42,902 bases of DNA. Source: Mycobacterium sp. (lineage in GTDB: Bacteria > Actinomycetota > Actinomycetes > RYN-182). A program made the translations under genes and the position numbers. Shown piece by piece: positions 28,828 to 39,507 of this stretch. Below the pieces are notes generated by a model. It saw nothing but the letters and a program-made list of their open reading frames with translations. It ran no database searches and had not been told where the DNA came from. The stretch is from assembly GCA_025965515.1 (NCBI GenBank), contig JAOPWU010000112.1:1-42902 (forward strand), in the 5' to 3' direction. The first letter of the stretch is position 1, and every line of letters begins with the position of its first letter.

Positions 28828-31476
28828 ATGACTGGCACGCCGTCCGACCCCGCCCGGCCCGAACTGCCCGCGCAGTACGTACCGGCGGCCATCGAGGACC
28901 GGCGGTACGAGCTCTGGGAGCAGCTCGGCTGCTTCCGCGCCGACCCCACGAGCAGCAAGCCGCCGTTCTCGGTGGTCATCCCGCCGCCGAACGTGACCGG
29001 CAACCTGCACATGGGGCACGCCTACGAGCACACCCACATCGACGCCATCACCCGCCGCAAGCGGATGCAGGGCTTCGAGACGCTGTGGCTGCCGGGCACG
29101 GACCACGCCGGCATCGCCACGCAGTCGGTGGTGGAGCGGGCGCTGGCCGCCGAGGGCACCTCGCGCGCCGCGCTGGGCCGGGAGGCGTTCGTCGAGCGGG
29201 TCTGGGAGTGGAAGGAGACCTACGGCGGCAACATCCTCGGGCAGATGCGCCGCCTGGGCGACGGGGTCGACTGGTCCCGCACCCGGTTCACGCTGGACGA
29301 GGGGCTGTCGCTCGCGGTCCGCACCATCTTCAAGCGGCTGTTCGACGACGGCCTGATCTACCGCGCGGAGCGGCTCGTCAACTGGTCGCCCGTCCTGCAC
29401 ACGGCCATCAGCGACATCGAGGTCGACTACAGGGACGTCGACGGCGAGTTGGTCACCCTCGACTACGGCTCCGGCGTGCACGTGGCCACCACGCGGGTCG
29501 AGACGATGCTCGGCGACACCGCGGTGGCGGTCCACCCCGACGACCCCCGCTACGCGCACCTGGTGGGCACCTTCCTGACCCTGCCGATCGTCGGCCGCCG
29601 CATCCCGGTGGTCGCCGACGCGCACGTCGACCCGGAGTTCGGCACCGGCGCCGTCAAGGTCACCCCGGCGCACGACCCCAACGACTTCGAGATCGGGCAG
29701 CGGCACGGCCTCGAGGCCGTCACCGTGCTGGACGCCGACGCCCGTGTCACCGGCACCGGCACCCGCTTCGACGGGATGGACCGGTACGAGGCGCGCCGCG
29801 CCGTCAAGGAGGAGCTGCACGGCCTGGGGCTCGTCGTCGCCGAGAAGACCCCCTACGTGCACTCGGTGGGGCACTCGTCGCGCTCGGGCGAGGCCATCGA
29901 GCCGCGGCTGTCCCTGCAGTGGTACGTCAAGGTCGCCCCGCTGGCGAAGGCGGCCGGCGACGCGGTGCGGTCCGGCGCCACGCGGTTCAGCCCGCCCGAC
30001 ATGGCGAAGCGGTACTTCGACTGGGTCGACGACATGCACGACTGGTGCATCAGCCGTCAGCTGTGGTGGGGGCACCGCATCCCCATCTGGTACGGCCCGA
30101 ACGGTGAGGTCGTCTGCCCCGCCCCGGGGGAGGAGCCGACGGGGGAGGGCTGGACCCAGGACCCGGACGTCCTCGACACGTGGTTCAGCTCGGCGCTGTG
30201 GCCGATGTCCACGCTGGGCTGGCCGCGCGACACGCCCGACCTGCGTCGCTTCTACCCGACCAGTGTGCTGGTCACGGGGTACGACATCATCTTCTTCTGG
30301 GTCGCCCGGATGATGATGTTCTGCACGTACGGGGACGCCGAGCACCGGCCGCCCTTCGGCACGGTCGTGGTGCACGGCCTCGTGCGCGACGCCAGGGGCA
30401 AGAAGATGTCCAAGTCGGCGGGCAACGTCATCGACCCGCTCGCCTGGATCGAGACCTACGGCGCGGACCCGCTGCGGCTCGCCCTGGCCCGCGGGGCGAA
30501 CCCGGGCACCGACTTCCCCCTGTCGGAGGAGGCCGTCGTCGGGGCGCGGAACTTCTGCACGAAGGTCTGGAACGCCGTCCGGTTCGCCCTGCTCAACGGG
30601 GCCGACGCCGCCGCCGTGCTGCCATCGGCCGACGAGCTCTCCGTGCTGGACCGCTGGATCCTCTCGCGGCTGGCCACCGTCACGGCCGAGGTCGACGCCC
30701 TCTTCGAGGAGTACGAGTTCGCGAAGATCTGCGACGCGCTCGGCCACCTGGCCCGGGACGAGGTCTTCGACTGGTACGTCGAGCTGCTCAAGCCGGTGCT
30801 GCGTGATGGCGGCCCCGCGGCAGACGCCAGTCGCGCGGTGCTCGGCCGGGTGCTGGACACGCTGCTCCGGCTGTTCCACCCGGTGATCCCGTTCGTGACG
30901 GACGAGCTGTGGTGCGCCCTCACCGGCCGCGAGACTGTGGTGACCGCCCCCTGGCCGACCACGCCCGCGGACGGCGCGCCGCTCGTCGACCCCGCCTGGG
31001 TCGACCCGGCCGCCGAGGCCGAGGTCGGGCGGCTGCAGGACCTCGTCACCGAGGTGCGCCGGTTCCGCGGCGAGCAGGGCCTCGCGACGGGCAAGAAGGT
31101 CGGGGCGGTCCTGCTGGTCGACGACCCCGCGGCCGCCCTGCGTGGGTACGCCGCGCAGCTCGGCGCGCTGGCCGACCTGACCGTGACCCTGGCCGACGCC
31201 GTCCCGGAGGGCTGGCCGACCCTCGAGGCGGCCGGCGCCCGCGTGGCGCTGGACCTGTCGGCGGCCGTCGACGTGGGCGCCGAGCGCGCCCGGCTCACCA
31301 AGGAGCGGGGCGAGGCCGAGAAGGAGATCACCCGCACCCGGGCCAAGCTCGCCAGCACCGCCTTCACCGCCAAGGCCCCCGCCGCGGTCGTCGAGAAGAC
31401 CCATGCCCGGCTGGCCGAGGCCGAGGCGGAGGTCGTCCGGCTCAAGGCCCGGCTCGCCGCGCTGGACGGCGCGTGA
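28828..31476 (+). CDS. valS: Valine--tRNA ligase
   Basis: [18 protein letters not shown] (HMGH), [27 protein letters not shown]-terminal coiled coil. Confidence 0.97.
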   Translation: MTGTPSDPARPELPAQYVPAAIEDRRYELWEQLGCFRADPTSSKPPFSVVIPPPNVTGNLHMGHAYEHTHIDAITRRKRMQGFETLWLPGTDHAGIATQSVVERALAAEGTSRAALGREAFVERVWEWKETYGGNILGQMRRLGDGVDWSRTRFTLDEGLSLAVRTIFKRLFDDGLIYRAERLVNWSPVLHTAISDIEVDYRDVDGELVTLDYGSGVHVATTRVETMLGDTAVAVHPDDPRYAHLVGTFLTLPIVGRRIPVVADAHVDPEFGTGAVKVTPAHDPNDFEIGQRHGLEAVTVLDADARVTGTGTRFDGMDRYEARRAVKEELHGLGLVVAEKTPYVHSVGHSSRSGEAIEPRLSLQWYVKVAPLAKAAGDAVRSGATRFSPPDMAKRYFDWVDDMHDWCISRQLWWGHRIPIWYGPNGEVVCPAPGEEPTGEGWTQDPDVLDTWFSSALWPMSTLGWPRDTPDLRRFYPTSVLVTGYDIIFFWVARMMMFCTYGDAEHRPPFGTVVVHGLVRDARGKKMSKSAGNVIDPLAWIETYGADPLRLALARGANPGTDFPLSEEAVVGARNFCTKVWNAVRFALLNGADAAAVLPSADELSVLDRWILSRLATVTAEVDALFEEYEFAKICDALGHLARDEVFDWYVELLKPVLRDGGPAADASRAVLGRVLDTLLRLFHPVIPFVTDELWCALTGRETVVTAPWPTTPADGAPLVDPAWVDPAAEAEVGRLQDLVTEVRRFRGEQGLATGKKVGAVLLVDDPAAALRGYAAQLGALADLTVTLADAVPEGWPTLEAAGARVALDLSAAVDVGAERARLTKERGEAEKEITRTRAKLASTAFTAKAPAAVVEKTHARLAEAEAEVVRLKARLAALDGA

Positions 31477-32879
31477 GCCCGGCGGGGCGCCGGGGCCGCC
31501 CGGCCGCCGAGCCCGGGGACGAGGCGCCGCTCGCGCGCGTCGAGCAGGCCCTGGCCGACCGGCAGCCGCACCACATGGTGCCGGACCTCGACCGCATCAC
31601 GACGCTCATGGACCTGCTGGGCAGCCCGCAGCGCTCCTACCGCGCCGTGCACGTGACGGGCACGAACGGCAAGACGTCCACCGCGCGGATGATCGAGACG
31701 CTGCTGCGGGCCTTCGGGCTCCGGACCGGCCGGTACACCAGCCCTCACCTGGTGAGCGTCACCGAGCGGATCGTGATCGACGGCGAGCCGCTGAGCGACG
31801 AGGCGTTCGCCCGGGCCTACGACGACATCGCGCCCTACGTCGAGATGGTCGACGCGGCCTCGCTCGCCGAGGGCGGCGAGCGGGTCACCTTCTTCGAGCT
31901 GCTGACCGCGCTGGCGTTCGCGGCGTTCGCCGACGCGCCCGTGGACGTGGCGGTCGTCGAGGTCGGCATGGGCGGCGCGTGGGATGCCACCAACGTGCTC
32001 GCCGCGGACACGACCGTGCTGACCCCCGTGGCGCTCGACCACCCGGAACTCGGGCCGACGCCCGCCGCGATCGCCCGCGAGAAGGCCGGCATCGTCCACG
32101 AGGGCGCCCTCCTGGTCTCCGCGGCGCAGCTGCCCGAGGTGGACCAGGTGGTGCTCGACCGGATCGCCGAGGTGCACGGCCGCCTGGTCCGGGAGGGGCC
32201 GGACATCGCGGTGGTGGACCGCCGCACGGCCCTGGGCGGTCAGGTCGTCACCCTGCGGACCCGCGGCGGCGTGTACCCGGACCTGTTCCTGCCGCTGCAC
32301 GGCGCGCACCAGGCGCACAACGCCCTGCTGGCCGTCGCGGCCGTGGAGGAGCTCCTGGCAGGCCCCGCGGGTGGGTCGAGCGACGACCCCGAGGCGGGGC
32401 CGCTGGACCACGCCACGCTGGCGGAGGCCCTGGCGGAGGTCACGTCGCCCGGCCGCCTGGAGCAGGTGCGGACGGCGCCGACCGTCCTGCTCGACGCGGC
32501 GCACAACCCCGCCGGGGCGCGGGCGCTGGCGGCCGCGCTGGGTGAGGCGTTCAGCTTCCGGAGCCTGGTCGGCGTGGTCGGCGTGCTCGCCGACAAGGAC
32601 GCGCGGGGCATCTTCGAGGCCCTCGAACCGGTGCTCGACGCGGTCGTGGTGGTGGAGGTGCCGTCGCCGCGGGCGCTGGACCTCGAGGAACTGGAGGACG
32701 AGGCCGTCGCCGTGTTCGGGGCGGAGCGGGTCGAGGTGGCGCGGTCGGTCCCCGACGCGCTGGACCTCGCGGTGCGGCTGTCCGACGCGGACTCCGACGA
32801 CCTCGGCGGCGGCGGCGTGCTCGTCGCCGGCTCGATCGTGCTGGTGGGGGTGGCCCGGGCGCTGCTCGCCCGTGGCTGA
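31473..32879 (+). CDS. folC: Bifunctional folylpolyglutamate synthase/dihydrofolate synthase
   Basis: [73 protein letters not shown] start overlaps the valS stop. Confidence 0.95.
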   Translation: MSPAGRRGRPAAEPGDEAPLARVEQALADRQPHHMVPDLDRITTLMDLLGSPQRSYRAVHVTGTNGKTSTARMIETLLRAFGLRTGRYTSPHLVSVTERIVIDGEPLSDEAFARAYDDIAPYVEMVDAASLAEGGERVTFFELLTALAFAAFADAPVDVAVVEVGMGGAWDATNVLAADTTVLTPVALDHPELGPTPAAIAREKAGIVHEGALLVSAAQLPEVDQVVLDRIAEVHGRLVREGPDIAVVDRRTALGGQVVTLRTRGGVYPDLFLPLHGAHQAHNALLAVAAVEELLAGPAGGSSDDPEAGPLDHATLAEALAEVTSPGRLEQVRTAPTVLLDAAHNPAGARALAAALGEAFSFRSLVGVVGVLADKDARGIFEALEPVLDAVVVVEVPSPRALDLEELEDEAVAVFGAERVEVARSVPDALDLAVRLSDADSDDLGGGGVLVAGSIVLVGVARALLARG

Positions 32880-32949
32880 GCGCTACCTGGCAGCGCGGCG
32901 TGGCGGCTCGGTTACAGTCGCGCACGCACCCCCACGGAACGAGGAGAGC

Positions 32950-33363
32950 ATGGCGATCGAGCGCACCCTGATCCTGGTCAAGCCCGACGGGGTCCGCCGT
33001 GGCCTCGTCGGCGAGGTGCTGGGGCGGCTCGAGCGCAAGGGGCTCAGCCTGGTGGCGCTGGAGCTGCGGTCGCTCGCCCCCGAGGTCGCCGAGCAGCACT
33101 ACGCCGAGCACGCCGGCAAGGGGTTCTACGCGGGGCTCATCGAGTTCATCACGTCGGCCCCGCTGGTCGCGCTGGTCGTGGAGGGCGAGAGCGCCATCCG
33201 CGCCGCCCGGGTGCTCATGGGCGCGACCAACCCGACCGAGGCCGCGCCGGGCTCCATCCGCGGCGACCTGGCCACGCTGACCAGCGAAAACATCGTGCAC
33301 GGCTCGGACGCGCCGGAGTCGGCCGCCCGCGAGATCGCCCTGTTCTTCCCCGCCCTCGCCTGA
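32950..33363 (+). CDS. ndk: Nucleoside diphosphate kinase
   Basis: [72 protein letters not shown]. Confidence 0.97.
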   Translation: MAIERTLILVKPDGVRRGLVGEVLGRLERKGLSLVALELRSLAPEVAEQHYAEHAGKGFYAGLIEFITSAPLVALVVEGESAIRAARVLMGATNPTEAAPGSIRGDLATLTSENIVHGSDAPESAAREIALFFPALA

Positions 33364-33529
33364 CCCGCGCAGCCGGCGTCGGTGCGGCGCTCCGGTCCTC
33401 CGGACCAGCCGAGCGGGTTAGGATCCTGGCGACCGGCTGAGGGACGTGCCCGATACGCCCCTTGCGTAAGCGGGTGATGTGCGCCCGGGCCGGCCGCTGC
33501 CTTGAAACCCGCCACGGAAGGTTCTCCCT

Positions 33530-34558
33530 ATGGCCAACGCCTCGTTCCTCGGTCGCGACATGGCCATCGACCTCGGGACCGCGAACACGCTGGTCCACGT
33601 CCGCGGCCGCGGCGTCATCCTGAACGAGCCGTCGGTGGTCGCGATCAACACGAACACCTCCGACATCCTCGCGGTCGGCACCGAGGCGAAGCGCATGATC
33701 GGCCGCACCCCGGCCAACATCGTCGCCATCCGGCCGCTGAAGGACGGCGTGATCGCCGACTTCGACACCACCGAGCGCATGCTCAAGTACTTCATCCAGA
33801 AGGTGCACCGCCGCCGGCACTTCGCGAAGCCGCGCATCGTCATCGCGGTGCCGTCCGGCATCACCGCGGTCGAGCGCCGCGCCGTCCGCGAGGCCGCCAC
33901 CAGCGCGGGTGCCCGCAAGGTGCACATCATCGAGGAGCCCATGGCCGCCGCCATCGGCGCCGGGCTGCCCGTGGCCGAGCCGACCGGCAACATGGTCGTG
34001 GACATCGGCGGCGGGACCACCGAGGTCGCGGTGATCTCCTACGGCGGCATAGTGACGAGCATGTCGATCCGCACCGGCGGCGACGAGCTCGACTCGGCGA
34101 TCATCTCCTACGTCAAGAAGGAGTACTCGCTGATGCTCGGCGAGCGCACCGCCGAGGAGATCAAGATGACCATCGGCTCGGCGTTCCCCATGCCGGACGA
34201 GCCGCACGCCGAGATCCGCGGCCGCGACCTCGTCACCGGGCTGCCGAAGACCATCGTGGTGAGCTCCGAGGAGATCCGGAAGGCGATCGAGGAGCCGGTC
34301 AACGCGATCGTCGACGCCGTGAAGACCACGCTCGACAAGTGCCCGCCCGAGCTCTCCGGCGACATCATGGACCGCGGCATCATGCTCACCGGCGGCGGCG
34401 CGATGCTCGGGGGCCTCGACGAGCGGCTCAAGCACGAGACCGCGATGCCCATCCACATCGCCGACAACCCGCTGCACGCCGTGGCGTTGGGCGCAGGCGT
34501 CGTCGTCGACGACTACGAGCGGCAGCAGCACCTGTTCGGGGCCGACGACCGGTACTAG
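33530..34558 (+). CDS. mreB: Rod shape-determining protein MreB
   Basis: [66 protein letters not shown]. Confidence 0.97.
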   Translation: MANASFLGRDMAIDLGTANTLVHVRGRGVILNEPSVVAINTNTSDILAVGTEAKRMIGRTPANIVAIRPLKDGVIADFDTTERMLKYFIQKVHRRRHFAKPRIVIAVPSGITAVERRAVREAATSAGARKVHIIEEPMAAAIGAGLPVAEPTGNMVVDIGGGTTEVAVISYGGIVTSMSIRTGGDELDSAIISYVKKEYSLMLGERTAEEIKMTIGSAFPMPDEPHAEIRGRDLVTGLPKTIVVSSEEIRKAIEEPVNAIVDAVKTTLDKCPPELSGDIMDRGIMLTGGGAMLGGLDERLKHETAMPIHIADNPLHAVALGAGVVVDDYERQQHLFGADDRY

Positions 34559-34609
34559 CGTTCCGGCCGCGCCGGGCCCCGTCCCACCGAACGGAAGCAG
34601 TAACCCCTC

Positions 34610-35491
34610 GTGTCCCGCGACCCACGGTTCCACCGCCGTGTGCTGCTCGTCCTGCTCCTGGCGGCGTTCGCGCTGGTGAGCATCGACTACCGCACCCACC
34701 GCGGCGCCTTCTCCGGGCTGTCGTCCGCCGTCGCCTCGGTCGTCGACCCGGTGACGTCGACCGTCGGCAAGGTCGTGGACCCGGTGGGGAGCCGGCTGTC
34801 GGACCTCGTGCACGGCAGCCGGGACCGGGCGGCCGCGCAGCAGCTGCGGACCCAGAACGACGAGCTGCGGGCCCAGCTCCGGAGCCTGCAGCAGGCGCAG
34901 GCGGACAAGGCCCAGGTCGACAAGCTGTTCGGGCTGGCGGGCCGCGGGGGGTACACGATCGTGCCCGCGCACGTCGTCGCGGTGGGCGGGTCGCTGGGCT
35001 TCACCTGGACCGCGCTGCTCGACGCCGGCACCCGGGACGGCATCACCGTGGACCAGACCGTCCTCAACGGAGACGGTCTGGTCGGCCGGGTGAAGCAGGT
35101 GACGGCCAGGACCGCCACCGTGCTGCTGCTGGTCGACCCCACGAGCACGGTGGGCGCGCGGCTGGCGGGCACCGGCCAGGAGGGCTCGGTGACCGGCCGC
35201 GGCGCCGATCCCCTGCAGCTCATGCTGCTGGAGGGGCAGCAGGCGCTCGCGCCGGGGGACCGGCTCACCACGTTCGGCTCGCTCGACCAGCGGCCGTACG
35301 TGCCCGGGGTCCCGGTCGGCACGGTGAAGTCCGTCGGCCGCAGCGCGGACGGGCTCACGAAGACTGCGGAGGTCGTGCCGTTCGTGAACGTCGGCTCCCT
35401 CGACGTGGTGGGGGTCGTCGTGGCGCCGCCCCGCACCGACCCGCGCGACGCGGTCCTGCCGCCCCCGCCGACGGCCACGCCGGCGGCCTGA
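34610..35491 (+). CDS. mreC: Rod shape-determining protein MreC
   Basis: Single N-terminal TM, coiled coil (LRTQNDELRAQLRSLQQAQ), beta domain; directly after mreB. Confidence 0.92.
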   Translation: MSRDPRFHRRVLLVLLLAAFALVSIDYRTHRGAFSGLSSAVASVVDPVTSTVGKVVDPVGSRLSDLVHGSRDRAAAQQLRTQNDELRAQLRSLQQAQADKAQVDKLFGLAGRGGYTIVPAHVVAVGGSLGFTWTALLDAGTRDGITVDQTVLNGDGLVGRVKQVTARTATVLLLVDPTSTVGARLAGTGQEGSVTGRGADPLQLMLLEGQQALAPGDRLTTFGSLDQRPYVPGVPVGTVKSVGRSADGLTKTAEVVPFVNVGSLDVVGVVVAPPRTDPRDAVLPPPPTATPAA

Positions 35492-35492
35492 C

Positions 35493-35993
35493 GTGGCGCT
35501 GCGCTCGCTGCTGGTCGCGCTCCTCGCGCTCGTCGCGCTGGTGCTCCAGACCACCGTCGTGGAGCGGCTGGGGTTGCCGCTCGGACCGCCGCAGCTCCTC
35601 GTCCTGCTGGTGCTCGTCGTCGCGCTGCTGCGCGGACCGGGGTTCGGCATGGGAACCGGTTTCGTCACCGGTCTCGTCATCGATCTGCAGGGCGGCCACG
35701 TGGTCGGCCGGACCGCCCTGGTGCTGACCCTCGTCGCCTTCCTCGCCGGCCAGCTGGCGCGGGAGGAGGACGCGCTGCCGTGGGTCCCGGTGTCGGTGAT
35801 CGGCGTCGGCAGTGTCATCGTTGTCCTGCTCGACGCGCTGCTCGGTTCGGCGTTGGGCGACCCCCTCCCCGCGTTCCGCCACGTGGTGGCGGCCGCGCTG
35901 GGGGCCGGGATCTTCGACGCCGTGCTGGCGCCGTTCGTGTACCCGCCGCTCCGTGCGTTGTTCCGGCGGCTGCGCGGGCGGGTGGCGCTGTGA
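35493..35993 (+). CDS. mreD: Rod shape-determining protein MreD
   Basis: Multi-TM small protein after mreC; GTG start. Confidence 0.85.
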   Translation: MALRSLLVALLALVALVLQTTVVERLGLPLGPPQLLVLLVLVVALLRGPGFGMGTGFVTGLVIDLQGGHVVGRTALVLTLVAFLAGQLAREEDALPWVPVSVIGVGSVIVVLLDALLGSALGDPLPAFRHVVAAALGAGIFDAVLAPFVYPPLRALFRRLRGRVAL

Positions 35994-36090
35994 AACGCCG
36001 CCGGGAACGGTTCGCGGCCCCCGCTCGTCGGGTGGAACGGACGCCGGCGGCACGGCCGTCGCGGCTCCCGTCCCGACCCACCGATCCGTC

Positions 36091-38262
36091 GTGACCCCTC
36101 GGAGGCCCGCCGTCGCACCGCCCTTCTCCCCGACGCCCCGGTCGCGGCGTGGCTCCGACCCGGGCCGGTGGCGCCTGGGCCTGCTCGCGGCGGTCGTCGG
36201 AGCCCTCGTCCTGACGCTGTTCGGGCGGCTCTGGTTCGTCCAGGTCGTGAACGGGTCGCACTACCGCGCGGTCGCACTCAACAACCGCGAGCGCACCATC
36301 GCCACCCCGGCGGCGCGCGGGGAGATCCTCGACGACCTCGGGCGGCCGCTGGTCACCAACCAGACGGCCCCGTACATCAGCGTCAGCTACACCGAGCTGT
36401 CGCGGCAGAAGGACCACGGCGTCGGCGTCCTCACCCGGCTCGCGCCCATCGTCGGGCAGCCGGTGGCCGACCTGGAGGCCAAGATCCGGCCGTGCGGCCC
36501 GAAGGTGGCGCAGCCGTGCTGGAACGGCTCGCCGTACCAGCCGGTCCCGGTACTCGAGCCGGCGAGCCCGCAGCAGGCCCTCGCCATCAGCGAGCACAGC
36601 GAGCTGTTCCCGGGCGTGACGACCGGCGTGCAGGCCGTGCGCGCGTACCCGGCGGGCGCGCTGGCGGCCAACAGCCTGGGGTACCTCTCGCCCGTGTCGA
36701 TCGCGGACCGCAAGGACCCTCGGCTGGCCCAGCTGCCGGACTCCGACCTCGTCGGGCGGACCGGCCTGGAGTCGGTCTACGACCCGGTGCTGCGCGGCAC
36801 CGACGGCGTGCAGACCGTGAGCGTCGACCACCTCGGCGCCGTGACCGGCGTCGTGTCCAACGCGCCCCCGCAGGGCGGCGACCACGTCGTGCTGTCCCTC
36901 GACGAGGGCGTGCAGTCCGCGCTGGAGCACGCGCTGGTGGACGCCATGCACAGCTCCGGCACGGCCACGACGGCCTCGGGGGTGGTCCTCGACCCCAAGA
37001 CCGGGCACATCGTGGCGCTGGCCAGCGTCCCGTCGTACGACCCGTCGCTGTTCGTCGGCGGCATCTCCTCCGCGGCGTACGCGCAGCTGAACAGCGCGCA
37101 GGCCGGGCTCCCGCTCATCAACCGGGCGGTCGCCGGGCAGTACGCGCCCGGCTCCACCTTCAAGATCGTGGGCACGACCGCCGCCCTGACCTCCGGGCAG
37201 GCCGGCCCCAACTCGATCATCTCCTGCCCCACGTCGTTCCAGGTGGGCACGCAGAACTTCCGGAACTTCGAGGGGGAGGGCTTCGGCCCGATGAACCTCG
37301 CCCGGGCGCTGCAGGTCTCCTGCGACACGGTGTTCTACCAGCTGGCCTACGCCGACTGGCAGTCCGACGAGCGCAAGCTGCAGGCCAAGCCCCCACAGTC
37401 GGCGGACGAGGTGTTCGCCAGGACGGCCCGCGAGTTCGGCTTCGGCGCCCCGACCGGCGTGGACCTCACCGAGGACACCGCCGGATCGATCCTCGACCGC
37501 GCCGGGAAGACCGCCTACTGGAACGCCACGAAGGAGGACGCCTGCAAGGGTGCGCAGACGCAACCCAAGGGCAGCTACATCCAGCAGCTGGATGCCGAGA
37601 ACTGCACGTCCGGGAACGTGTACCGCGGTGGTGACGCCGTGCAGTTCGCCATCGGCCAGGGCGACGTGACCGTCAGCCCGCTGCAGCTCGCCGTGGCATA
37701 CGCCGCCGTCGCCAACGGCGGGACGGTCTTCAGCCCCCGCCTGGCCAAGGCGATCGTCGACACCAACGGCAAGCTGGTGCGGACCGTCGACGCCCCGGTG
37801 GTGCGGCACGTCGCGGCGAACCCCGCGACGCTGTCCTACATCCGCGACGCGCTCGTCAGCGTGGTCAACGGTGGCACCGCGGCCGGGGTCTTCACCGGGC
37901 TGCCGGTGCAGGTCGCGGGCAAGACGGGCACCGCGGAGACGGCGACCGACGGCGACACCTCGTGGTTCGCGAGCTTCGCGCCCGCCAACGACCCGCAGTA
38001 CGTCGTCGTGATCGACGTGCCGCACAGCGGCCAGGGCGCCCTGTTCGCCGCGCCCGCCGTCCGCGAGGTCTACGACGCGATCTACGGCAGCCGCGGGGTC
38101 GCGCCGGTGCTGGCCAACGGCCAGCTGCCCACCACGCTGCCGACGGTCGCCCCGGACGGCACGGTCGGCCAGCCGCAGCTGCCCGCGCCGCCGGGCGCCG
38201 GTGCCTACCAGGTGACGCCCGCGGCGGCCCCGGGCCGCCGGGCGGGGACGGTCGGGCCGTGA
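36091..38262 (+). CDS. mrdA: Penicillin-binding protein 2 (peptidoglycan transpeptidase)
   Basis: GRLWFVQVVNGSHYRAVALNNRERTIATPAARGEILDDLGRPL, YAPGSTFKIVGTTAAL (SxxK), KTGTAET (KTG). Confidence 0.94.
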   Translation: MTPRRPAVAPPFSPTPRSRRGSDPGRWRLGLLAAVVGALVLTLFGRLWFVQVVNGSHYRAVALNNRERTIATPAARGEILDDLGRPLVTNQTAPYISVSYTELSRQKDHGVGVLTRLAPIVGQPVADLEAKIRPCGPKVAQPCWNGSPYQPVPVLEPASPQQALAISEHSELFPGVTTGVQAVRAYPAGALAANSLGYLSPVSIADRKDPRLAQLPDSDLVGRTGLESVYDPVLRGTDGVQTVSVDHLGAVTGVVSNAPPQGGDHVVLSLDEGVQSALEHALVDAMHSSGTATTASGVVLDPKTGHIVALASVPSYDPSLFVGGISSAAYAQLNSAQAGLPLINRAVAGQYAPGSTFKIVGTTAALTSGQAGPNSIISCPTSFQVGTQNFRNFEGEGFGPMNLARALQVSCDTVFYQLAYADWQSDERKLQAKPPQSADEVFARTAREFGFGAPTGVDLTEDTAGSILDRAGKTAYWNATKEDACKGAQTQPKGSYIQQLDAENCTSGNVYRGGDAVQFAIGQGDVTVSPLQLAVAYAAVANGGTVFSPRLAKAIVDTNGKLVRTVDAPVVRHVAANPATLSYIRDALVSVVNGGTAAGVFTGLPVQVAGKTGTAETATDGDTSWFASFAPANDPQYVVVIDVPHSGQGALFAAPAVREVYDAIYGSRGVAPVLANGQLPTTLPTVAPDGTVGQPQLPAPPGAGAYQVTPAAAPGRRAGTVGP

Positions 38263-39464
38263 CCGACTGGGTGCCCGTCGGGCAGTCGGTGCGCCAGGCG
38301 CCGTACGCCCACCGGCGGCGCCGGCTCATCAGCCGGGTGTGGGACCGCGACAGTCCCCTGCGGCACCTCGACGGCGTCCTCGTGGTGGCCGTGCTCCTGC
38401 TGTCGGTGCTGGGCTGCCTGCTGGTGTGGTCCGCCACGCGGCAGCGCGCGATCGACGCGGGGGGCGACCCGCAGGCCTACCTGAAGAAGGACGTCCTCAA
38501 CCTGGTCCTGGGGCTCTCGCTCGCCGCGGGGACGGCGCTCATCGACTACCGGACGCTGCGGGCGTACGCCCCGGTGCTGTACGTCGGTTCCCTGCTCGGG
38601 TTGCTGGCGGTGCTCACGCCGCTGGGGTCGACCATCAACGGCGCGCACTCGTGGATCGTCGTGGGGGGCGGTTTCGAGCTGCAACCCGCGGAGTTCGCCA
38701 AGATCGCCCTGATCGTCGGCATGGCCATGCTGCTCGGTGAGCGGCGGGACAACGAGCTGGGGCCCCGCGACGGCGACGTCGTGGCCGTGCTGGGGCTCGC
38801 CGCGGTGCCCATGATCCTGATCATGCTGCAGCCGGACTTCGGCACCACGATGGTCTTCGTCGCGATCATCCTCGGCGTCCTCGCCGTGTCCGGCGCCCCC
38901 GCCCGGTGGGTCTGGGGGCTTATCACCGTCGGGGTGGTGTTCGTGGCCCTGGTGCTCAGCCTGCACCTGCTGAAGCCGTATCAGGAGGCCCGGCTCACCA
39001 ACTTCGCGCACCCGAACGCGGCGACCTCCTCGACGGGCTACAACGTCGACCAGGCGAAGACGGCGATCGGCTCCGGCGGTCTGCTCGGCAAGGGCCTGTT
39101 CCACGGCACGCAGACCGCGGGCAACTTCGTCCCCGAGCAGCAGACCGACTTCGTGTTCACCGTCGCGGGGGAGGAGCTGGGCTTCGCCGGCGCCGGCCTC
39201 ATCGTGGGCCTCCTGGGCGTCGTGCTGTTCCGCGCCTGGTGGATCGCGCGCGGCGCCGCCGACCTCTTCGGGAGGATCGTCGGGGCGGGCGTGGTCACCT
39301 GGTTCGGGTTCCAGGCATTCATCAATATCGGCATGACGCTGGGCATCACGCCGGTGACGGGCCTGCCGCTGCCGTTCGTCTCGTACGGCGGTTCGGCGAC
39401 CTTCGTCAACATGATCGCGGTCGGGCTGCTGCTCAACGTGCACCGGGGCTCCCGGCGCAGCTGA
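38259..39464 (+). CDS. rodA: RodA/FtsW family SEDS peptidoglycan polymerase
   Basis: Polytopic; FELQPAEFAKIALIVGMAMLL, TDFVFTVAGEELGFAGA, FINIGMTLGITPVTGLPLPFVSYGGSATFVNMIAVGLLLNV. Confidence 0.95.
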   Translation: MTDWVPVGQSVRQAPYAHRRRRLISRVWDRDSPLRHLDGVLVVAVLLLSVLGCLLVWSATRQRAIDAGGDPQAYLKKDVLNLVLGLSLAAGTALIDYRTLRAYAPVLYVGSLLGLLAVLTPLGSTINGAHSWIVVGGGFELQPAEFAKIALIVGMAMLLGERRDNELGPRDGDVVAVLGLAAVPMILIMLQPDFGTTMVFVAIILGVLAVSGAPARWVWGLITVGVVFVALVLSLHLLKPYQEARLTNFAHPNAATSSTGYNVDQAKTAIGSGGLLGKGLFHGTQTAGNFVPEQQTDFVFTVAGEELGFAGAGLIVGLLGVVLFRAWWIARGAADLFGRIVGAGVVTWFGFQAFINIGMTLGITPVTGLPLPFVSYGGSATFVNMIAVGLLLNVHRGSRRS

Positions 39465-39507
39465 CGCCGCCCACGGCGTGGGCGCCGCGCGGACGTACTG
39501 TTGACGC

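Noticed and set aside
28744-31404. 886-aa minus-strand ORF opposite valS
   Set aside because: Antisense to an unambiguous ValRS; GC-skewed composition artefact.
33215-36277. 1020-aa minus-strand ORF across mreBCD
   Set aside because: Covers four conserved genes on the other strand and lacks recognisable domains.
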